A stretch of 64,000 nt of DNA from a virus, in IMG/VR virus record IMGVR_UViG_3300043446_005369, positions 1 to 64,000 of that record; one strand, 5' to 3'. The position numbers were made by a program, and so were the translations under genes. Positions 25,347 through 33,709 of this stretch are shown in pieces (the stretch's first letter is position 1; the number at the start of each line of letters is the position of its first letter). The notes below the pieces were generated by a model, which was not told the origin of the DNA, made no database searches, and worked only from the letters and a program-made list of their open reading frames with translations.

Positions 25347-25371
25347 GAAAGGAGAGGCGTAGATCCTCTCC
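25347..25371 (-). terminator. Possible terminator after the CobS-type gene
   Basis: A perfect 7-bp GGAGAGG/CCTCTCC stem with a 7-nt loop is followed by TTTCTTT. The T-run is interrupted, so termination may be partial. Confidence 0.6.
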
Positions 25372-25378
25372 AAGATTA

Positions 25379-26509
25379 TCAGAATGGGATCTGGGTGTCA
25401 ATAGGTGTGTTTTCTTTTGTTTCTGCTTGCTGATTCATTTTAAAATCAACATCAATTTTATCGTATAACTCAAGAAATGATTGTTTCGTTTCATCATCAA
25501 AACGATTAATACAAATCTGAATTGCCTTCGATTTATCTTTAAAGATACTATAAGCTTTGATAATATGAACTAGACGACGAGTACTAATGATTTCTTCAAT
25601 TCCTCCATCATAAAAGGTTTTACGAATTACATCCCCCCAATCCACCAATCTCTTGCAGAAATCTTCGTCAGTAACTTCCAATTGATTAGCAACTGCATTG
25701 AGAATTTTTTGTTCTGTGGAAACTGAAGGATACTCTTGTTCTAGAGTTACTGGAAACCTCTCTAGAAACGCTTCATTCAGAACATTAGTTCCAATAAAAC
25801 GACCATCATCAGATCCCTTACCCTTTGTATTTGCAGTTGCAATTACATTAAATCCTTGAGCAGGTTTTACGAATGTGCCAATTTTTTTGAGGAAAACACC
25901 TTTACCCTCTAAAATAGATTGAAGACATAGAATTTTATTTGATGCGAGATCAATTTCATCTAGAAGTAGAATTGCACCCCTTTTGAGAGCTTCAATTACA
26001 GGACCATCATGCCATGCAGTTTCTCCATTTACTAGACGAAACCCACCGATCAGATCATCTTCATCGGTTTCAATTGTAATATTGACTCGAATGAGTTCCC
26101 TCTTTAATTGGGCACATGCTTGCTCGACGCTAAACGTTTTTCCGTTACCGGAAAGACCAGTAATAAATGTAGGATAAAAAATACCAGATTGAATAATCTT
26201 TTTAATATAAGAAAAACTACCAAATGGCACAAATAGTTTATCTTTCGCTGGAATTAAATTTTGTTCATTCGTTGGAAGAACAGAAAGTGAATGGTATGAA
26301 CGTTCAATTTCTTCAATTTTCTCAGAAGTTACTTCAAGATTCCAACGCCCACGGTCAGTTTTATATGGTTCGAGTTTACGTGTTAGTGTGGGATAAGATA
26401 CCCCTTTAGATGCACAATATCCCCTAATGTCACCAGAAGTAATATCCGTTCCAAAAAGAGAAATGAGTTCATTTACTAGCTGATTATCATTCATTGGACT
26501 ATTGGTCAT
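25379..26509 (-). CDS. cobS: MoxR-type AAA+ ATPase, CobS-type
   Basis: 376 residues. The N-terminal 70 residues include DIRGYCASKGVSYPTLTRKL. The AAA+ core has Walker A ITGLSGNGKTFSVEQA, Walker B GAILLLDEIDLAS, and IATANTKGKG as sensor region. T4-like cyanophages carry this gene as cobS, named after the cobaltochelatase subunit. The phage also encodes a VWA/HExxH protein (27483) like the CobT partner, so the pair looks like a self-contained MoxR-VWA chaperone module. Whether it acts on cobalamin synthesis or on phage proteins is open. Confidence 0.85.
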   Translation of the reverse strand: MTNSPMNDNQLVNELISLFGTDITSGDIRGYCASKGVSYPTLTRKLEPYKTDRGRWNLEVTSEKIEEIERSYHSLSVLPTNEQNLIPAKDKLFVPFGSFSYIKKIIQSGIFYPTFITGLSGNGKTFSVEQACAQLKRELIRVNITIETDEDDLIGGFRLVNGETAWHDGPVIEALKRGAILLLDEIDLASNKILCLQSILEGKGVFLKKIGTFVKPAQGFNVIATANTKGKGSDDGRFIGTNVLNEAFLERFPVTLEQEYPSVSTEQKILNAVANQLEVTDEDFCKRLVDWGDVIRKTFYDGGIEEIISTRRLVHIIKAYSIFKDKSKAIQICINRFDDETKQSFLELYDKIDVDFKMNQQAETKENTPIDTQIPF

Positions 26510-26533
26510 AACAAATTTAATTCATCGATTTAC

Positions 26534-26551
26534 TTGTTGAGTATACAACAA
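26534..26551 (-). promoter_or_regulatory. Inverted repeat around a possible -10 box before cobS
   Basis: TTGTTG and CAACAA flank TATACT, a plausible -10 box, just after a terminator and 25 nt before the cobS ATG. No good -35 is seen. An operator over a -10 is possible but unproven. Confidence 0.35.
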
Positions 26552-26573
26552 AAAAGGGACCTTATTGGTCCCT
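26550..26573 (-). terminator. Terminator after the modular gene at 26595
   Basis: A 7-bp AGGGACC/GGTCCCT stem with a 5-nt loop is followed by a T-run. Confidence 0.85.
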
Positions 26574-26594
26574 CTTGTGCCACTTTTGAAAGTG

Positions 26595-27455
26595 TCAACT
26601 TTCGAAATATTGATCATAAAGATCATACATTTCCTCCCAAGTAAAATCAGATAAATCATATCCTTCATAGATTAAATCATTTACCCAAAGTTCCACTTGT
26701 TCAGTTTTTGTTTTATTCTTAGGAAATCTCATTGTAGTTTGACGATATTTTCCAGTTACTCTTTTTGGTTTAGACCTTTTAGGGGCAGTAACTTTACCAA
26801 GTGGCTTACTTAATCTTCCTTTTGGAGTATCAAATAATGATCTCTGTCCAGATGCATCTTCGGAACCATACTTAGAGGGGGGCAATGCTCTCCCGGATGA
26901 TGACGGAGAAACTGAAGAATCTGACCTAGAGGATTTAGTTACTACTCCACCACTAGAAGCTCTTTCTTGACCAAGATTGGATAAGCGATATCTTCCTCGG
27001 GCTTCATGTTTTTTTCTATCAATCGCCCTATCTATAGACGCTGCAGCTTTATCCGCAGCACCAGCTCCTGCATCACCAATTTTAGTGAGAGTATCACCTA
27101 TTGCCCCCAATGCCCTACCAGCTTTAGATTTTCCAAATTTTTCAGTTGCCCGACTGTGCCTCTCTATACCTTTGAGAATTTGGCCAGCAATTACGTCTTG
27201 TAATCTAGCCTCATTTAATTTGTTTATACTGAAAATGTTATTAACTAAATCATCAAATTCTTCTACATTCAAATTCTCAATTATAATATCAATATGTTCG
27301 TCAGATAACCCCATTTCATAAAAATATTCCAGAGCTTGCTCCGGAATATCCTCAGGAAAGATCGTATTATTATACAAATGAGCGTATTCTCTCATTTCTG
27401 AGTCATACACCGCCTCATATAAGAGGCGGATATTTTGACAATCTTGACTATTCAT
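26595..27455 (-). CDS. Modular late protein ending in EGYDLSDFTW module
   Basis: 286 residues. The N-terminus has RLLYEAVYDSEMREY and, around residue 60, GLSDEHIDIIIENL, similar to DLSDTFIDDILEY in the protein at 29749. The middle is basic and Ser/Gly-rich. The C-terminus is VELWVNDLIYEGYDLSDFTW followed by EEMYDLYDQ, the module seen near the N-terminus of the proteins at 1 and 2811. An AATAAATA late-promoter variant lies 22 nt upstream and a terminator follows, so it is a separate late unit placed between cobT-like and cobS. Probably a virion protein. Confidence 0.75.
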   Translation of the reverse strand: MNSQDCQNIRLLYEAVYDSEMREYAHLYNNTIFPEDIPEQALEYFYEMGLSDEHIDIIIENLNVEEFDDLVNNIFSINKLNEARLQDVIAGQILKGIERHSRATEKFGKSKAGRALGAIGDTLTKIGDAGAGAADKAAASIDRAIDRKKHEARGRYRLSNLGQERASSGGVVTKSSRSDSSVSPSSSGRALPPSKYGSEDASGQRSLFDTPKGRLSKPLGKVTAPKRSKPKRVTGKYRQTTMRFPKNKTKTEQVELWVNDLIYEGYDLSDFTWEEMYDLYDQYFES

Positions 27456-27476
27456 ATGAAAATTAATTTTTACTTA

Positions 27477-27484
27477 TATTTATT
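27477..27484 (-). promoter_or_regulatory. Late promoter variant AATAAATA
   Basis: 7 of 8 match, 22 nt before the ATG at 27455, overlapping the end of the VWA gene. Confidence 0.5.
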
Positions 27485-29663
27485 AAACAATGAGATTAAT
27501 AAATTCCGTAAGAATTTTTTTGTTTGTTTTTTTATTTTTTAGACTACTCATAAATGCATCTTTAATTTGCCTTTTAGATGCAGTATCCGAAACAACAAAA
27601 GATGTGTCTTGGAATAAAGAACTAGAAGCAATACCAAAATAAGTATGATATCCAGATGTGTCTTTAATTGAACAAGATTTATTATCTTTCCACTGCTTCA
27701 TATATTTTTTATATTCTTCTCTATTATCGGCATATCTATTAATAAAGTAAGATCCATCTCTAGAGCAAATAATTCTAAATCCAATAAAATTGGTATCAGG
27801 ATACATATCTCTTAAATTATTAAGAAATACTGAGGGTGTTTTATAATAATCTTCTGAAAATTTATAAGTATTACCAGTTTTTCGATTTCGAAGAAATGTA
27901 CTAGAAGAAACTTGATTATATCCATTACAAATATGCGTCCCATAAGGAGAAATTGAGTCGATAATATGATACTTAGGGGGAGAAGCATCCCCATCAGTTA
28001 ATATAATGCACTGAACCTTCTGTAGTTTATATTTACTCTTAAAAGTAGGAATAATTTCTTGTAATGCTATGATGGATTCATTCAAGGGGGTTCCTGATAA
28101 TCTAAGTTCAGAGGGAATGGGATAACTACTACCTACGTTATAAGCATAAGCTACCCTAAAAATATTTTTCATCATATTATTTAACGTATATGAATTCATT
28201 TGACTATTTAAAAAATTCATTAACGAAAATGTACGAGGAATTTCAACTAAACCATTCTTACTTTGATATGCAAATTTTTTGTTTCGAAGTGGATAATCAT
28301 GTGTAAATGCATATACTTCAAATGGAATAGAAACTTTCTTACAAAACCAAATAAGATTAAATAATTGCTTAATTGTGTCTAAAATTACGTTAGACATAGA
28401 TCCTGACCAATCTAAAATAAAAATCAATCCATGATTTTTACCATCAGGTAAAGTTGTAATTTTTTTAAACAAATCTTCATTGAATTTATATGTATGCAAT
28501 TTAGAACAATCTAAGATTCCAGTCCTAAAAGTTAATGCTCTAGAATAAGCATTAGCAGCTTTTTTCGATTCAAACTCTTTCACAAGAAAATTAACTTCCT
28601 TTTGGGAAGACTGTTTAAATTCTTTAAATTGCGCATCTGTTCTTTCGAACATTATGGAATCTGTTGTTTTCCAAGCAGAATCAAAAACTTTGTTTATTTC
28701 TTTACATGGAATAATAATTTGATCAATATCTAAAGTGGGCGTTTCCACATATACATTGTAGTTCAAACCTCTAGATACTAATTTTTGTATCGCTTGATTT
28801 AACTTGTCTACCGTTTTAACATCGTCGGTTGTAGATACCTGTGATCCAGTGCTACTTCCAGGACGAGATTCATTTGAGTTTTCCCCTGATTTTGATTTAT
28901 TCGAAGAATTAGTTACCTCGTTATTGTCCCCAATGTTTGAGTTCTCTTTATTGGTAGCCTCAGACGTTGATGATTCTCCACCCAGTTCTAATTGCTCTTT
29001 AGGTATTTCGGTATGCGTAGATTCTTTCCCAGCATTACTATTTTCTTGTGTATCTCCGGTGCAATTTCCAAAGACAATAGTATCTAAAGAAGTTGAATTT
29101 ACTTCTTCATGATTCTGTTTCTTATTGCAATACTCAAAAAGTATCTTAGATGCCTCTAAAACATCATCAAATGTTTCGCATTGTGCAATTAAATCTATGA
29201 TTGATTGTTCTTCAGAATTAAAATTTAATTGTAGGTGATTGCCAATTTTGAAATACAAATTTGCTCTATCTGCTAGACCATACTTGGTGATATCATTTTT
29301 ACTCAGTTCAAAGAAATCTTTTTCCGCCATTTCTTTATATCCAAGATAAAAAGTCTTAGATAAGCCCCCATATCGTCTCTTTACAAGTTTTTCAATTCTT
29401 GCATCTTCAACAATATTCACATATGAAAGGGGAATTTCATGGTCCTTACACCAATCGTCAGTAGGAGTGTACAATGCATGGGCAGCTTCATGACTCAATA
29501 GAAGATCATAAATTTCATTTGACGCCCTTTCCCACATTGGCAGCGTAAGAACCCTACTTTTTACGTCAAAACATGCGGTTTCTACGTATCGATGTTCCAC
29601 AATAATATCCTCAGTCGCCAAAAGACGTGCAAGCATTCCTTTAACTTCAAAGTTAATTCCCAT
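27483..29663 (-). CDS. VWA-domain protein with HExxH motif, CobT-like
   Basis: 726 residues. Residues 50-65 carry LLLSHEAAHALYTP, an HExxH zinc motif, with NIVEDARIEKLV as a possible third-ligand segment. A long Ser/Asn/Glu-rich low-complexity linker spans about residues 195-285. The C-terminal half is a von Willebrand A domain with the MIDAS motif IFILDWSGSMSN. This layout (acidic linker plus VWA) resembles CobT, the partner of CobS. The HExxH motif suggests a peptidase. It lies upstream of cobS with a modular late gene in between. Possibly a phage MoxR-VWA machine for folding or metal insertion. Confidence 0.8.
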   Translation of the reverse strand: MGINFEVKGMLARLLATEDIIVEHRYVETACFDVKSRVLTLPMWERASNEIYDLLLSHEAAHALYTPTDDWCKDHEIPLSYVNIVEDARIEKLVKRRYGGLSKTFYLGYKEMAEKDFFELSKNDITKYGLADRANLYFKIGNHLQLNFNSEEQSIIDLIAQCETFDDVLEASKILFEYCNKKQNHEEVNSTSLDTIVFGNCTGDTQENSNAGKESTHTEIPKEQLELGGESSTSEATNKENSNIGDNNEVTNSSNKSKSGENSNESRPGSSTGSQVSTTDDVKTVDKLNQAIQKLVSRGLNYNVYVETPTLDIDQIIIPCKEINKVFDSAWKTTDSIMFERTDAQFKEFKQSSQKEVNFLVKEFESKKAANAYSRALTFRTGILDCSKLHTYKFNEDLFKKITTLPDGKNHGLIFILDWSGSMSNVILDTIKQLFNLIWFCKKVSIPFEVYAFTHDYPLRNKKFAYQSKNGLVEIPRTFSLMNFLNSQMNSYTLNNMMKNIFRVAYAYNVGSSYPIPSELRLSGTPLNESIIALQEIIPTFKSKYKLQKVQCIILTDGDASPPKYHIIDSISPYGTHICNGYNQVSSSTFLRNRKTGNTYKFSEDYYKTPSVFLNNLRDMYPDTNFIGFRIICSRDGSYFINRYADNREEYKKYMKQWKDNKSCSIKDTSGYHTYFGIASSSLFQDTSFVVSDTASKRQIKDAFMSSLKNKKTNKKILTEFINLIV

Positions 29664-29695
29664 AAATCTGTGTGTGAAAGAATAGTATCATACAC

Positions 29696-29720
29696 AAAAA
29701 GAGGGCACATAGGCCCTCTT
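29696..29720 (-). terminator. Terminator after the gene at 29749
   Basis: An AGAGGGC/GCCCTCT stem is followed by TTTTT. A possible -10 (TATGAT) for the VWA gene follows, without a convincing -35. Confidence 0.85.
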
Positions 29721-29748
29721 GGTGGACGGTTTTTAAATTGGTTGAGTA

Positions 29749-31521
29749 TCAATTTGTAGATTTCAAAATTGAATACAACCACTCATCACTCATTGAATTG
29801 ATAATTTCATGTGCAGATTTTTCATCATTTGCATAACCTTCAGATAATAGAGAATACATAATATCTGAATAGAATTCCTCTTTAGCCAATTGAGTTGTAT
29901 ATTCACCACTCCCATATTTGAATGTTTTCTTACCAAATTCTCTATTTTTCCTAAATGCATCTTCAAAATCTTTTGCGGGACCAAGTGCGGCACCACCAAC
30001 AATCTTTGGGCCAACAATCTTTGAGCCAACATTCAAACGACTACGAATTGTGCCACTTGGATCTTTCGTATTATATACATCATATTTTTGCTGTTTTTTA
30101 TTCATTTGATCTGCACCAAGAATAGCACCTGCGCCAGCCACTGTTGCTGCGGCAGCACCTAAAGCTGGTTTTCTAGGAATTCCACCTTTCTTTGATGTTG
30201 CAGATTGAGATGCCAATCTTTCTAATGTTGGATTTCCACCTGAAGGACCAGTTGCCCTAAATGGAGCACGACCTCTTGAAGATGTATGACGATATGGAGA
30301 ATTTGGCTTAGTGCCCCCAAACGTAGGTTGTGTTATTCCACCAGAAGGTTTAGGTGTACCTTTAGGAGCTTTGGCTATATTCTGTGAATTGGATCTAGCC
30401 ATCGATTTGCCTGTCGTGCCCCCAAAAGTAGGTTGTGTTATTCCACCAGAAGGTCTAGGTGTACCTTTAGGCATCTTGGCTAAAGTTTGCGTATTAGATG
30501 ATGCCATTGATTTACCTACCGATCCAAATTCCGGTTGAGATATATTGCCAGAAGGTTTAGTGGCACCTTTAGGCATCTTGGCTAAAGATTGTGTATTAGA
30601 TGATGCCATTGACTTTCCTGCAGTATTTTTTGCTGCAGGAAGTAATCCTTTTGGTTCTGGTGATGGTTTTGGTAAAAATCTACCAGGAAGTGGACTAGAA
30701 GGACCTTCTCTCGGTAATCCATATTGTTTTGGCTTAGAGCCTTTCATAAATTGCATCCAAGGATCTGCAGCTGCTCCAGCTACTTTTCTAGCTGCAGGGG
30801 CGACTTTTTGACCAACATTTTTAACTGTACTTGCAATCGGCGCTGCAGCTCTAGATACCCCGGATATTGCTTTTGATACTGGCAATCCGGCCATTTGTGC
30901 TACCCCAAGCATAGTAGCTAAAATTGTAGGATCCGCAGCAGCTCTTTGCGCAATTTTCTGAGGACTAGGACCACCTGCAGCAGTATGTCTCTCCCATCCC
31001 TTTTGCACAAAAGATCCTCCACTGGAAGAAGCTCTCTTCTGGGCAAGCATATCTGCATACTTATTTGGAGCTTCTGGTGCAGGTGGTTTTCTTGCAGCTC
31101 TTGCTTGTTGAATTGCTCTAGTTTGAGTTGCTCTTGCTTGAGGATTTAGAATTTTACCTGTCTTTCCGAATCCACCAGGAGTATATCCTTTTTTGGCTAA
31201 AGTTTTTGCAGACATTCCTCTAACTGCGGGAGTCACCTTTTTAAGTACTCCGCCGGCAGCCTTTAATCCAGCTTTTATAAGTCCTGTACTTACTTCTGCA
31301 ATATAAGATTCATCTAACAATTGTTCTTGATTACAATATTCCAGAATATCATCAATAAATGTATCCGAAAGATCATTTTCAATAATCAGACTTGCGAAGT
31401 ACTCAGATTCTTCTACGTGTTCAAATATATTGAGTTCTTCACAAAAATTTACTATATCCCCGTAAAAACTACTTTCATCATAACAATATACATCTTGATA
31501 CGCTTCGTAAAGTGATTTCAT
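29749..31521 (-). CDS. Modular late protein with 34-35-residue tandem repeats
   Basis: 590 residues. The N-terminus has MKSLYEAYQDVY and an acidic helical part with ENDLSDTFIDDILEYC. A long Ala/Pro/Lys-rich middle follows, then three repeats starting at about residues 302, 336 and 371 (GKSMASSNTQ...MPKG...GGITQPTFGG). SKIVGPKIVGG at about residue 505 resembles the end of the protein at 1039. The C-terminus has LLSEGYANDEKSAHEI and MSDEWLYSIL, shared with the protein at 2811. An exact late promoter lies about 21 nt upstream. It probably encodes a virion or packaged protein; function unknown. Confidence 0.75.
   Translation of the reverse strand: MKSLYEAYQDVYCYDESSFYGDIVNFCEELNIFEHVEESEYFASLIIENDLSDTFIDDILEYCNQEQLLDESYIAEVSTGLIKAGLKAAGGVLKKVTPAVRGMSAKTLAKKGYTPGGFGKTGKILNPQARATQTRAIQQARAARKPPAPEAPNKYADMLAQKRASSSGGSFVQKGWERHTAAGGPSPQKIAQRAAADPTILATMLGVAQMAGLPVSKAISGVSRAAAPIASTVKNVGQKVAPAARKVAGAAADPWMQFMKGSKPKQYGLPREGPSSPLPGRFLPKPSPEPKGLLPAAKNTAGKSMASSNTQSLAKMPKGATKPSGNISQPEFGSVGKSMASSNTQTLAKMPKGTPRPSGGITQPTFGGTTGKSMARSNSQNIAKAPKGTPKPSGGITQPTFGGTKPNSPYRHTSSRGRAPFRATGPSGGNPTLERLASQSATSKKGGIPRKPALGAAAATVAGAGAILGADQMNKKQQKYDVYNTKDPSGTIRSRLNVGSKIVGPKIVGGAALGPAKDFEDAFRKNREFGKKTFKYGSGEYTTQLAKEEFYSDIMYSLLSEGYANDEKSAHEIINSMSDEWLYSILKSTN
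30308..30620. repeat. Imperfect tandem repeats of about 102-105 bp
   Basis: Three diverged copies encode the 34-35-residue repeats of the protein at 29749. The word TTCCACCAGAAGGT recurs in two copies, and the third is more diverged. Confidence 0.8.
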
Positions 31522-31541
31522 CTTTAATATCTATTTTTAGA

Positions 31542-31549
31542 TATTTATA
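31542..31549 (-). promoter_or_regulatory. T4-type late promoter TATAAATA
   Basis: Exact match about 21 nt before the ATG at 31521, touching the T-run of the terminator at 31549-31576. Confidence 0.8.
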
Positions 31550-31576
31550 AAAAAAGCACCCTTTTCGGAGTGCTTT
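31549..31576 (-). terminator. Terminator after gp46 and the 41-residue gene
   Basis: An AAAGCAC/GTGCTTT stem with a GC extension is followed by a T-run. The opposite strand also ends in Ts, so it may work in both directions. Confidence 0.75.
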
Positions 31577-31621
31577 TTCTTTAGTGCTTGTCGGCGTGCT
31601 TTTTCTTTAGTGCTTGTCGGC
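31570..31621. repeat. Exact 26-bp tandem duplication
   Basis: GTGCTTTTTCTTTAGTGCTT and the next six bases occur twice in a row (31570-31595 and 31596-31621), with a partial third copy from 31622. The unit is not a multiple of three, so each copy is read in a different frame in the small gene at 31581. Confidence 0.9.
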
Positions 31622-31706
31622 GTGCTTTAGCTTGTCGAAGTGCTTGTGGTTTAAGTTTTCGTTTTTGTTCCTTTTTGGAATGTTTTTGCCAATTTGGAAG
31701 ATTCAT
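31581..31706 (-). CDS. Small very basic protein overlapping the end of gp46 (41 aa)
   Basis: From an ATG at 31706, inside gp46 in another frame, 41 residues run to a TAA at 31581. The product starts MNLPNWQKHSKKE and is dominated by Lys, Arg, Gln and Ala, ending KKKHADKH. The C-terminus is encoded by the 26-bp duplication. A nucleic-acid-binding role would fit the charge but is speculation. It may also be a chance frame. Confidence 0.45.
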   Translation of the reverse strand: MNLPNWQKHSKKEQKRKLKPQALRQAKARRQALKKKHADKH

Positions 31707-33438
31707 CTGAATTTGTGGATTCTACTGAACTAATTATACGAGAAAATCCTTTGATCTTCTCAAACTGTATGACACTTCCAAATTTGTCATACAAGTCAGC
31801 TTTATGAGAAATAACAAAAATATTAGAATCTTTAATCACATACCGAATAATCTTCAGGAATTCATCCGTTCCAAAGCTATCAAGAGATCCGTCAAAAACC
31901 TCATCGAACAAAAGAATATTACAATTTGCTGAATTTTTAATTCTCGCCAATTCTCTCCAGGCAAATATAAGTGCAAGATTAATCTTTGCTCTTTCCCCTT
32001 CAGAAAAAGAAGAATAGGAAAAATCCTCATGTATAGGAGATTTAATTTTTTCATTAAACTCAGAATCTAATTCAAAGTTAATATAAAAATCCATCATTCG
32101 TAAATATCGATTCACTTGTTGATTAATGAAAGGAAGATACTTTTGAATAATTTTAGTTTTTACTCCATCATCTTTTAATAAAGAATTTATAAATTCATAA
32201 TATTTTATATTTTCTTTTTTTGTTAAAAGATCATCATATAACTCTTGAAGTTTTTGTTTAAAATTTTCTAACTTTTCATGTTCAATATTTCGATTTTTAA
32301 GTTGCTCGGTAATTTTTTGAATTTCTTTTTCAAAATCTCGGATCTGTCTTTGATTGGATGATATCCGAGTATTATTTTGAGAAATCTCATGATTTAATTT
32401 TGTAATTTCCTTTGAAAGATTTAAAAATTTTCCTTCTCTTTCTTGTTCGAGTTTTATTGTATCCTCAAGTTCTTTAAAACTTGTTTGAAGCTCTTTTGCT
32501 TTATTTTGTGAAGTTTCAATTCTATTTAATCTAAAATTTTCATCAATTTCTTGAGTGCATGTAGGGCATACCGAATTTTCTGTAAAAAATTTATATTCTT
32601 TTGTAATCGTTGTTACTTTTTGTGAAATTTTACCTTTTAAATTTAATAACTTAGAGAGTCTATTAGATGAATTCGAATATTCTTCTTGTTGTTGTATTAA
32701 TTTAAGAGATTCCGCTTCTAAACTCACATTATTAGAAAGATATTGGGAAACTTCTTGATCGAGTATTTTAATTTTGGAATAATTTAATTTTATATTTTCG
32801 TTTCCTCTATTTTCTATTTCTTCAATAAAGTTTTTTTGCATCTCAATTTTATCTTTGAGATTTTCTTTATTATTTTCAAGCAACTTAATTTGTTCACGCT
32901 CAAATCGAATTTTTTCTTTTACAAGTCCATTCATTGTGGAAAAAATTCGAATATCTAAAAGATCTTCTATAACTTCTCTTCGATTTGCAGCAGTAAGTTG
33001 CATAAACGGAACAAAATTACTGCTACCTAAAATTACAATTTGCGTAAAAGATTTATAGTTTAATTTTAAAATATTCTCTTCAAGCAATTTTTGATTAGCT
33101 TTATCATCAGATTCTCGATTTAATCGATTTCCATCTATCTCTATGTCAAATATGCTGGGTTTAATTCCTCTACGAACTAGATAATTTTTATTATTTACAG
33201 AAAAATCTATTTCTACTAAACAATCTTTTTCATTTGTACTATTAATTAGTTGATTTTTATTTACTTTTCTAAAACTTTTATTAAAAAGTACAAATGTCAA
33301 TGCATCCAAAAATGTCGATTTTCCTGATCCATTTACGCCTATAATTAAATTAGTATTGTGTTTTTGAAAATCTATTTCAGTGAACTGATTTCCTGTAGAA
33401 AGAAAGTTGCGATATCTAATTTTTTTAAATGTAATCAT
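31651..33438 (-). CDS. 46: Recombination exonuclease subunit gp46 (Rad50/SbcC-like)
   Basis: 595 residues from the ATG at 33438, one base after the previous stop. Walker A is IGVNGSGKSTFLDA, followed by long coiled coils flanking the zinc hook CPTC at about residue 290. The signature region FSEGERAKINLAL and Walker B ILLFDEVFDGSLD are at the end. It forms a complex with gp47 to resect ends for recombination and degrade host DNA. Confidence 0.96.
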   Translation of the reverse strand: MITFKKIRYRNFLSTGNQFTEIDFQKHNTNLIIGVNGSGKSTFLDALTFVLFNKSFRKVNKNQLINSTNEKDCLVEIDFSVNNKNYLVRRGIKPSIFDIEIDGNRLNRESDDKANQKLLEENILKLNYKSFTQIVILGSSNFVPFMQLTAANRREVIEDLLDIRIFSTMNGLVKEKIRFEREQIKLLENNKENLKDKIEMQKNFIEEIENRGNENIKLNYSKIKILDQEVSQYLSNNVSLEAESLKLIQQQEEYSNSSNRLSKLLNLKGKISQKVTTITKEYKFFTENSVCPTCTQEIDENFRLNRIETSQNKAKELQTSFKELEDTIKLEQEREGKFLNLSKEITKLNHEISQNNTRISSNQRQIRDFEKEIQKITEQLKNRNIEHEKLENFKQKLQELYDDLLTKKENIKYYEFINSLLKDDGVKTKIIQKYLPFINQQVNRYLRMMDFYINFELDSEFNEKIKSPIHEDFSYSSFSEGERAKINLALIFAWRELARIKNSANCNILLFDEVFDGSLDSFGTDEFLKIIRYVIKDSNIFVISHKADLYDKFGSVIQFEKIKGFSRIISSVESTNSDESSKLAKTFQKGTKTKT

Positions 33439-33439
33439 A

Positions 33440-33709
33440 TTAATTAATAACAATATTTTTAGGTGGTACTACAATATCATCTGGAGTAATTACAACATAA
33501 TTATAATTATTCATTTTACATGAATTTATAACTAATTCATCATCAACATCTACAACTTCCATTTCTATATTTTCCTGATCCTCTAGCATTAAAGCATAAC
33601 GGCTCGCATCATCTTCTTCTTCGAAAAGAAATAAAACTTTTTGGCCATATTGATTTTGTACTGCATATGCACCTTCTTCTTTTTTATCCTTCAATGCTAG
33701 TATAAACAT
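33440..33709 (-). CDS. DUF3110-type protein between gp47 and gp46
   Basis: 89 residues; the ATG at 33709 overlaps the gp47 stop as TAATG. Sequence MFILALKDKKEEGAYAVQ, then KVLFLFEEEDDASRYALMLEDQE matches the cyanobacterial DUF3110 pattern as I remember it. A small domain of unknown function, inserted in a conserved recombination gene pair, it supports a cyanobacterial host. Confidence 0.75.
   Translation of the reverse strand: MFILALKDKKEEGAYAVQNQYGQKVLFLFEEEDDASRYALMLEDQENIEMEVVDVDDELVINSCKMNNYNYVVITPDDIVVPPKNIVIN

Noticed and set aside
25344-25373. TTG start at 25373 for the DUF3310-like gene
   Set aside because: It would place the first codons in a terminator-like hairpin; an ATG at 25343 follows directly.
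28804-29112. Plus-strand frame opposite the acidic linker of the VWA gene
   Set aside because: A mirror of low-complexity Ser/Glu codons; the minus-strand VWA gene clearly covers it.
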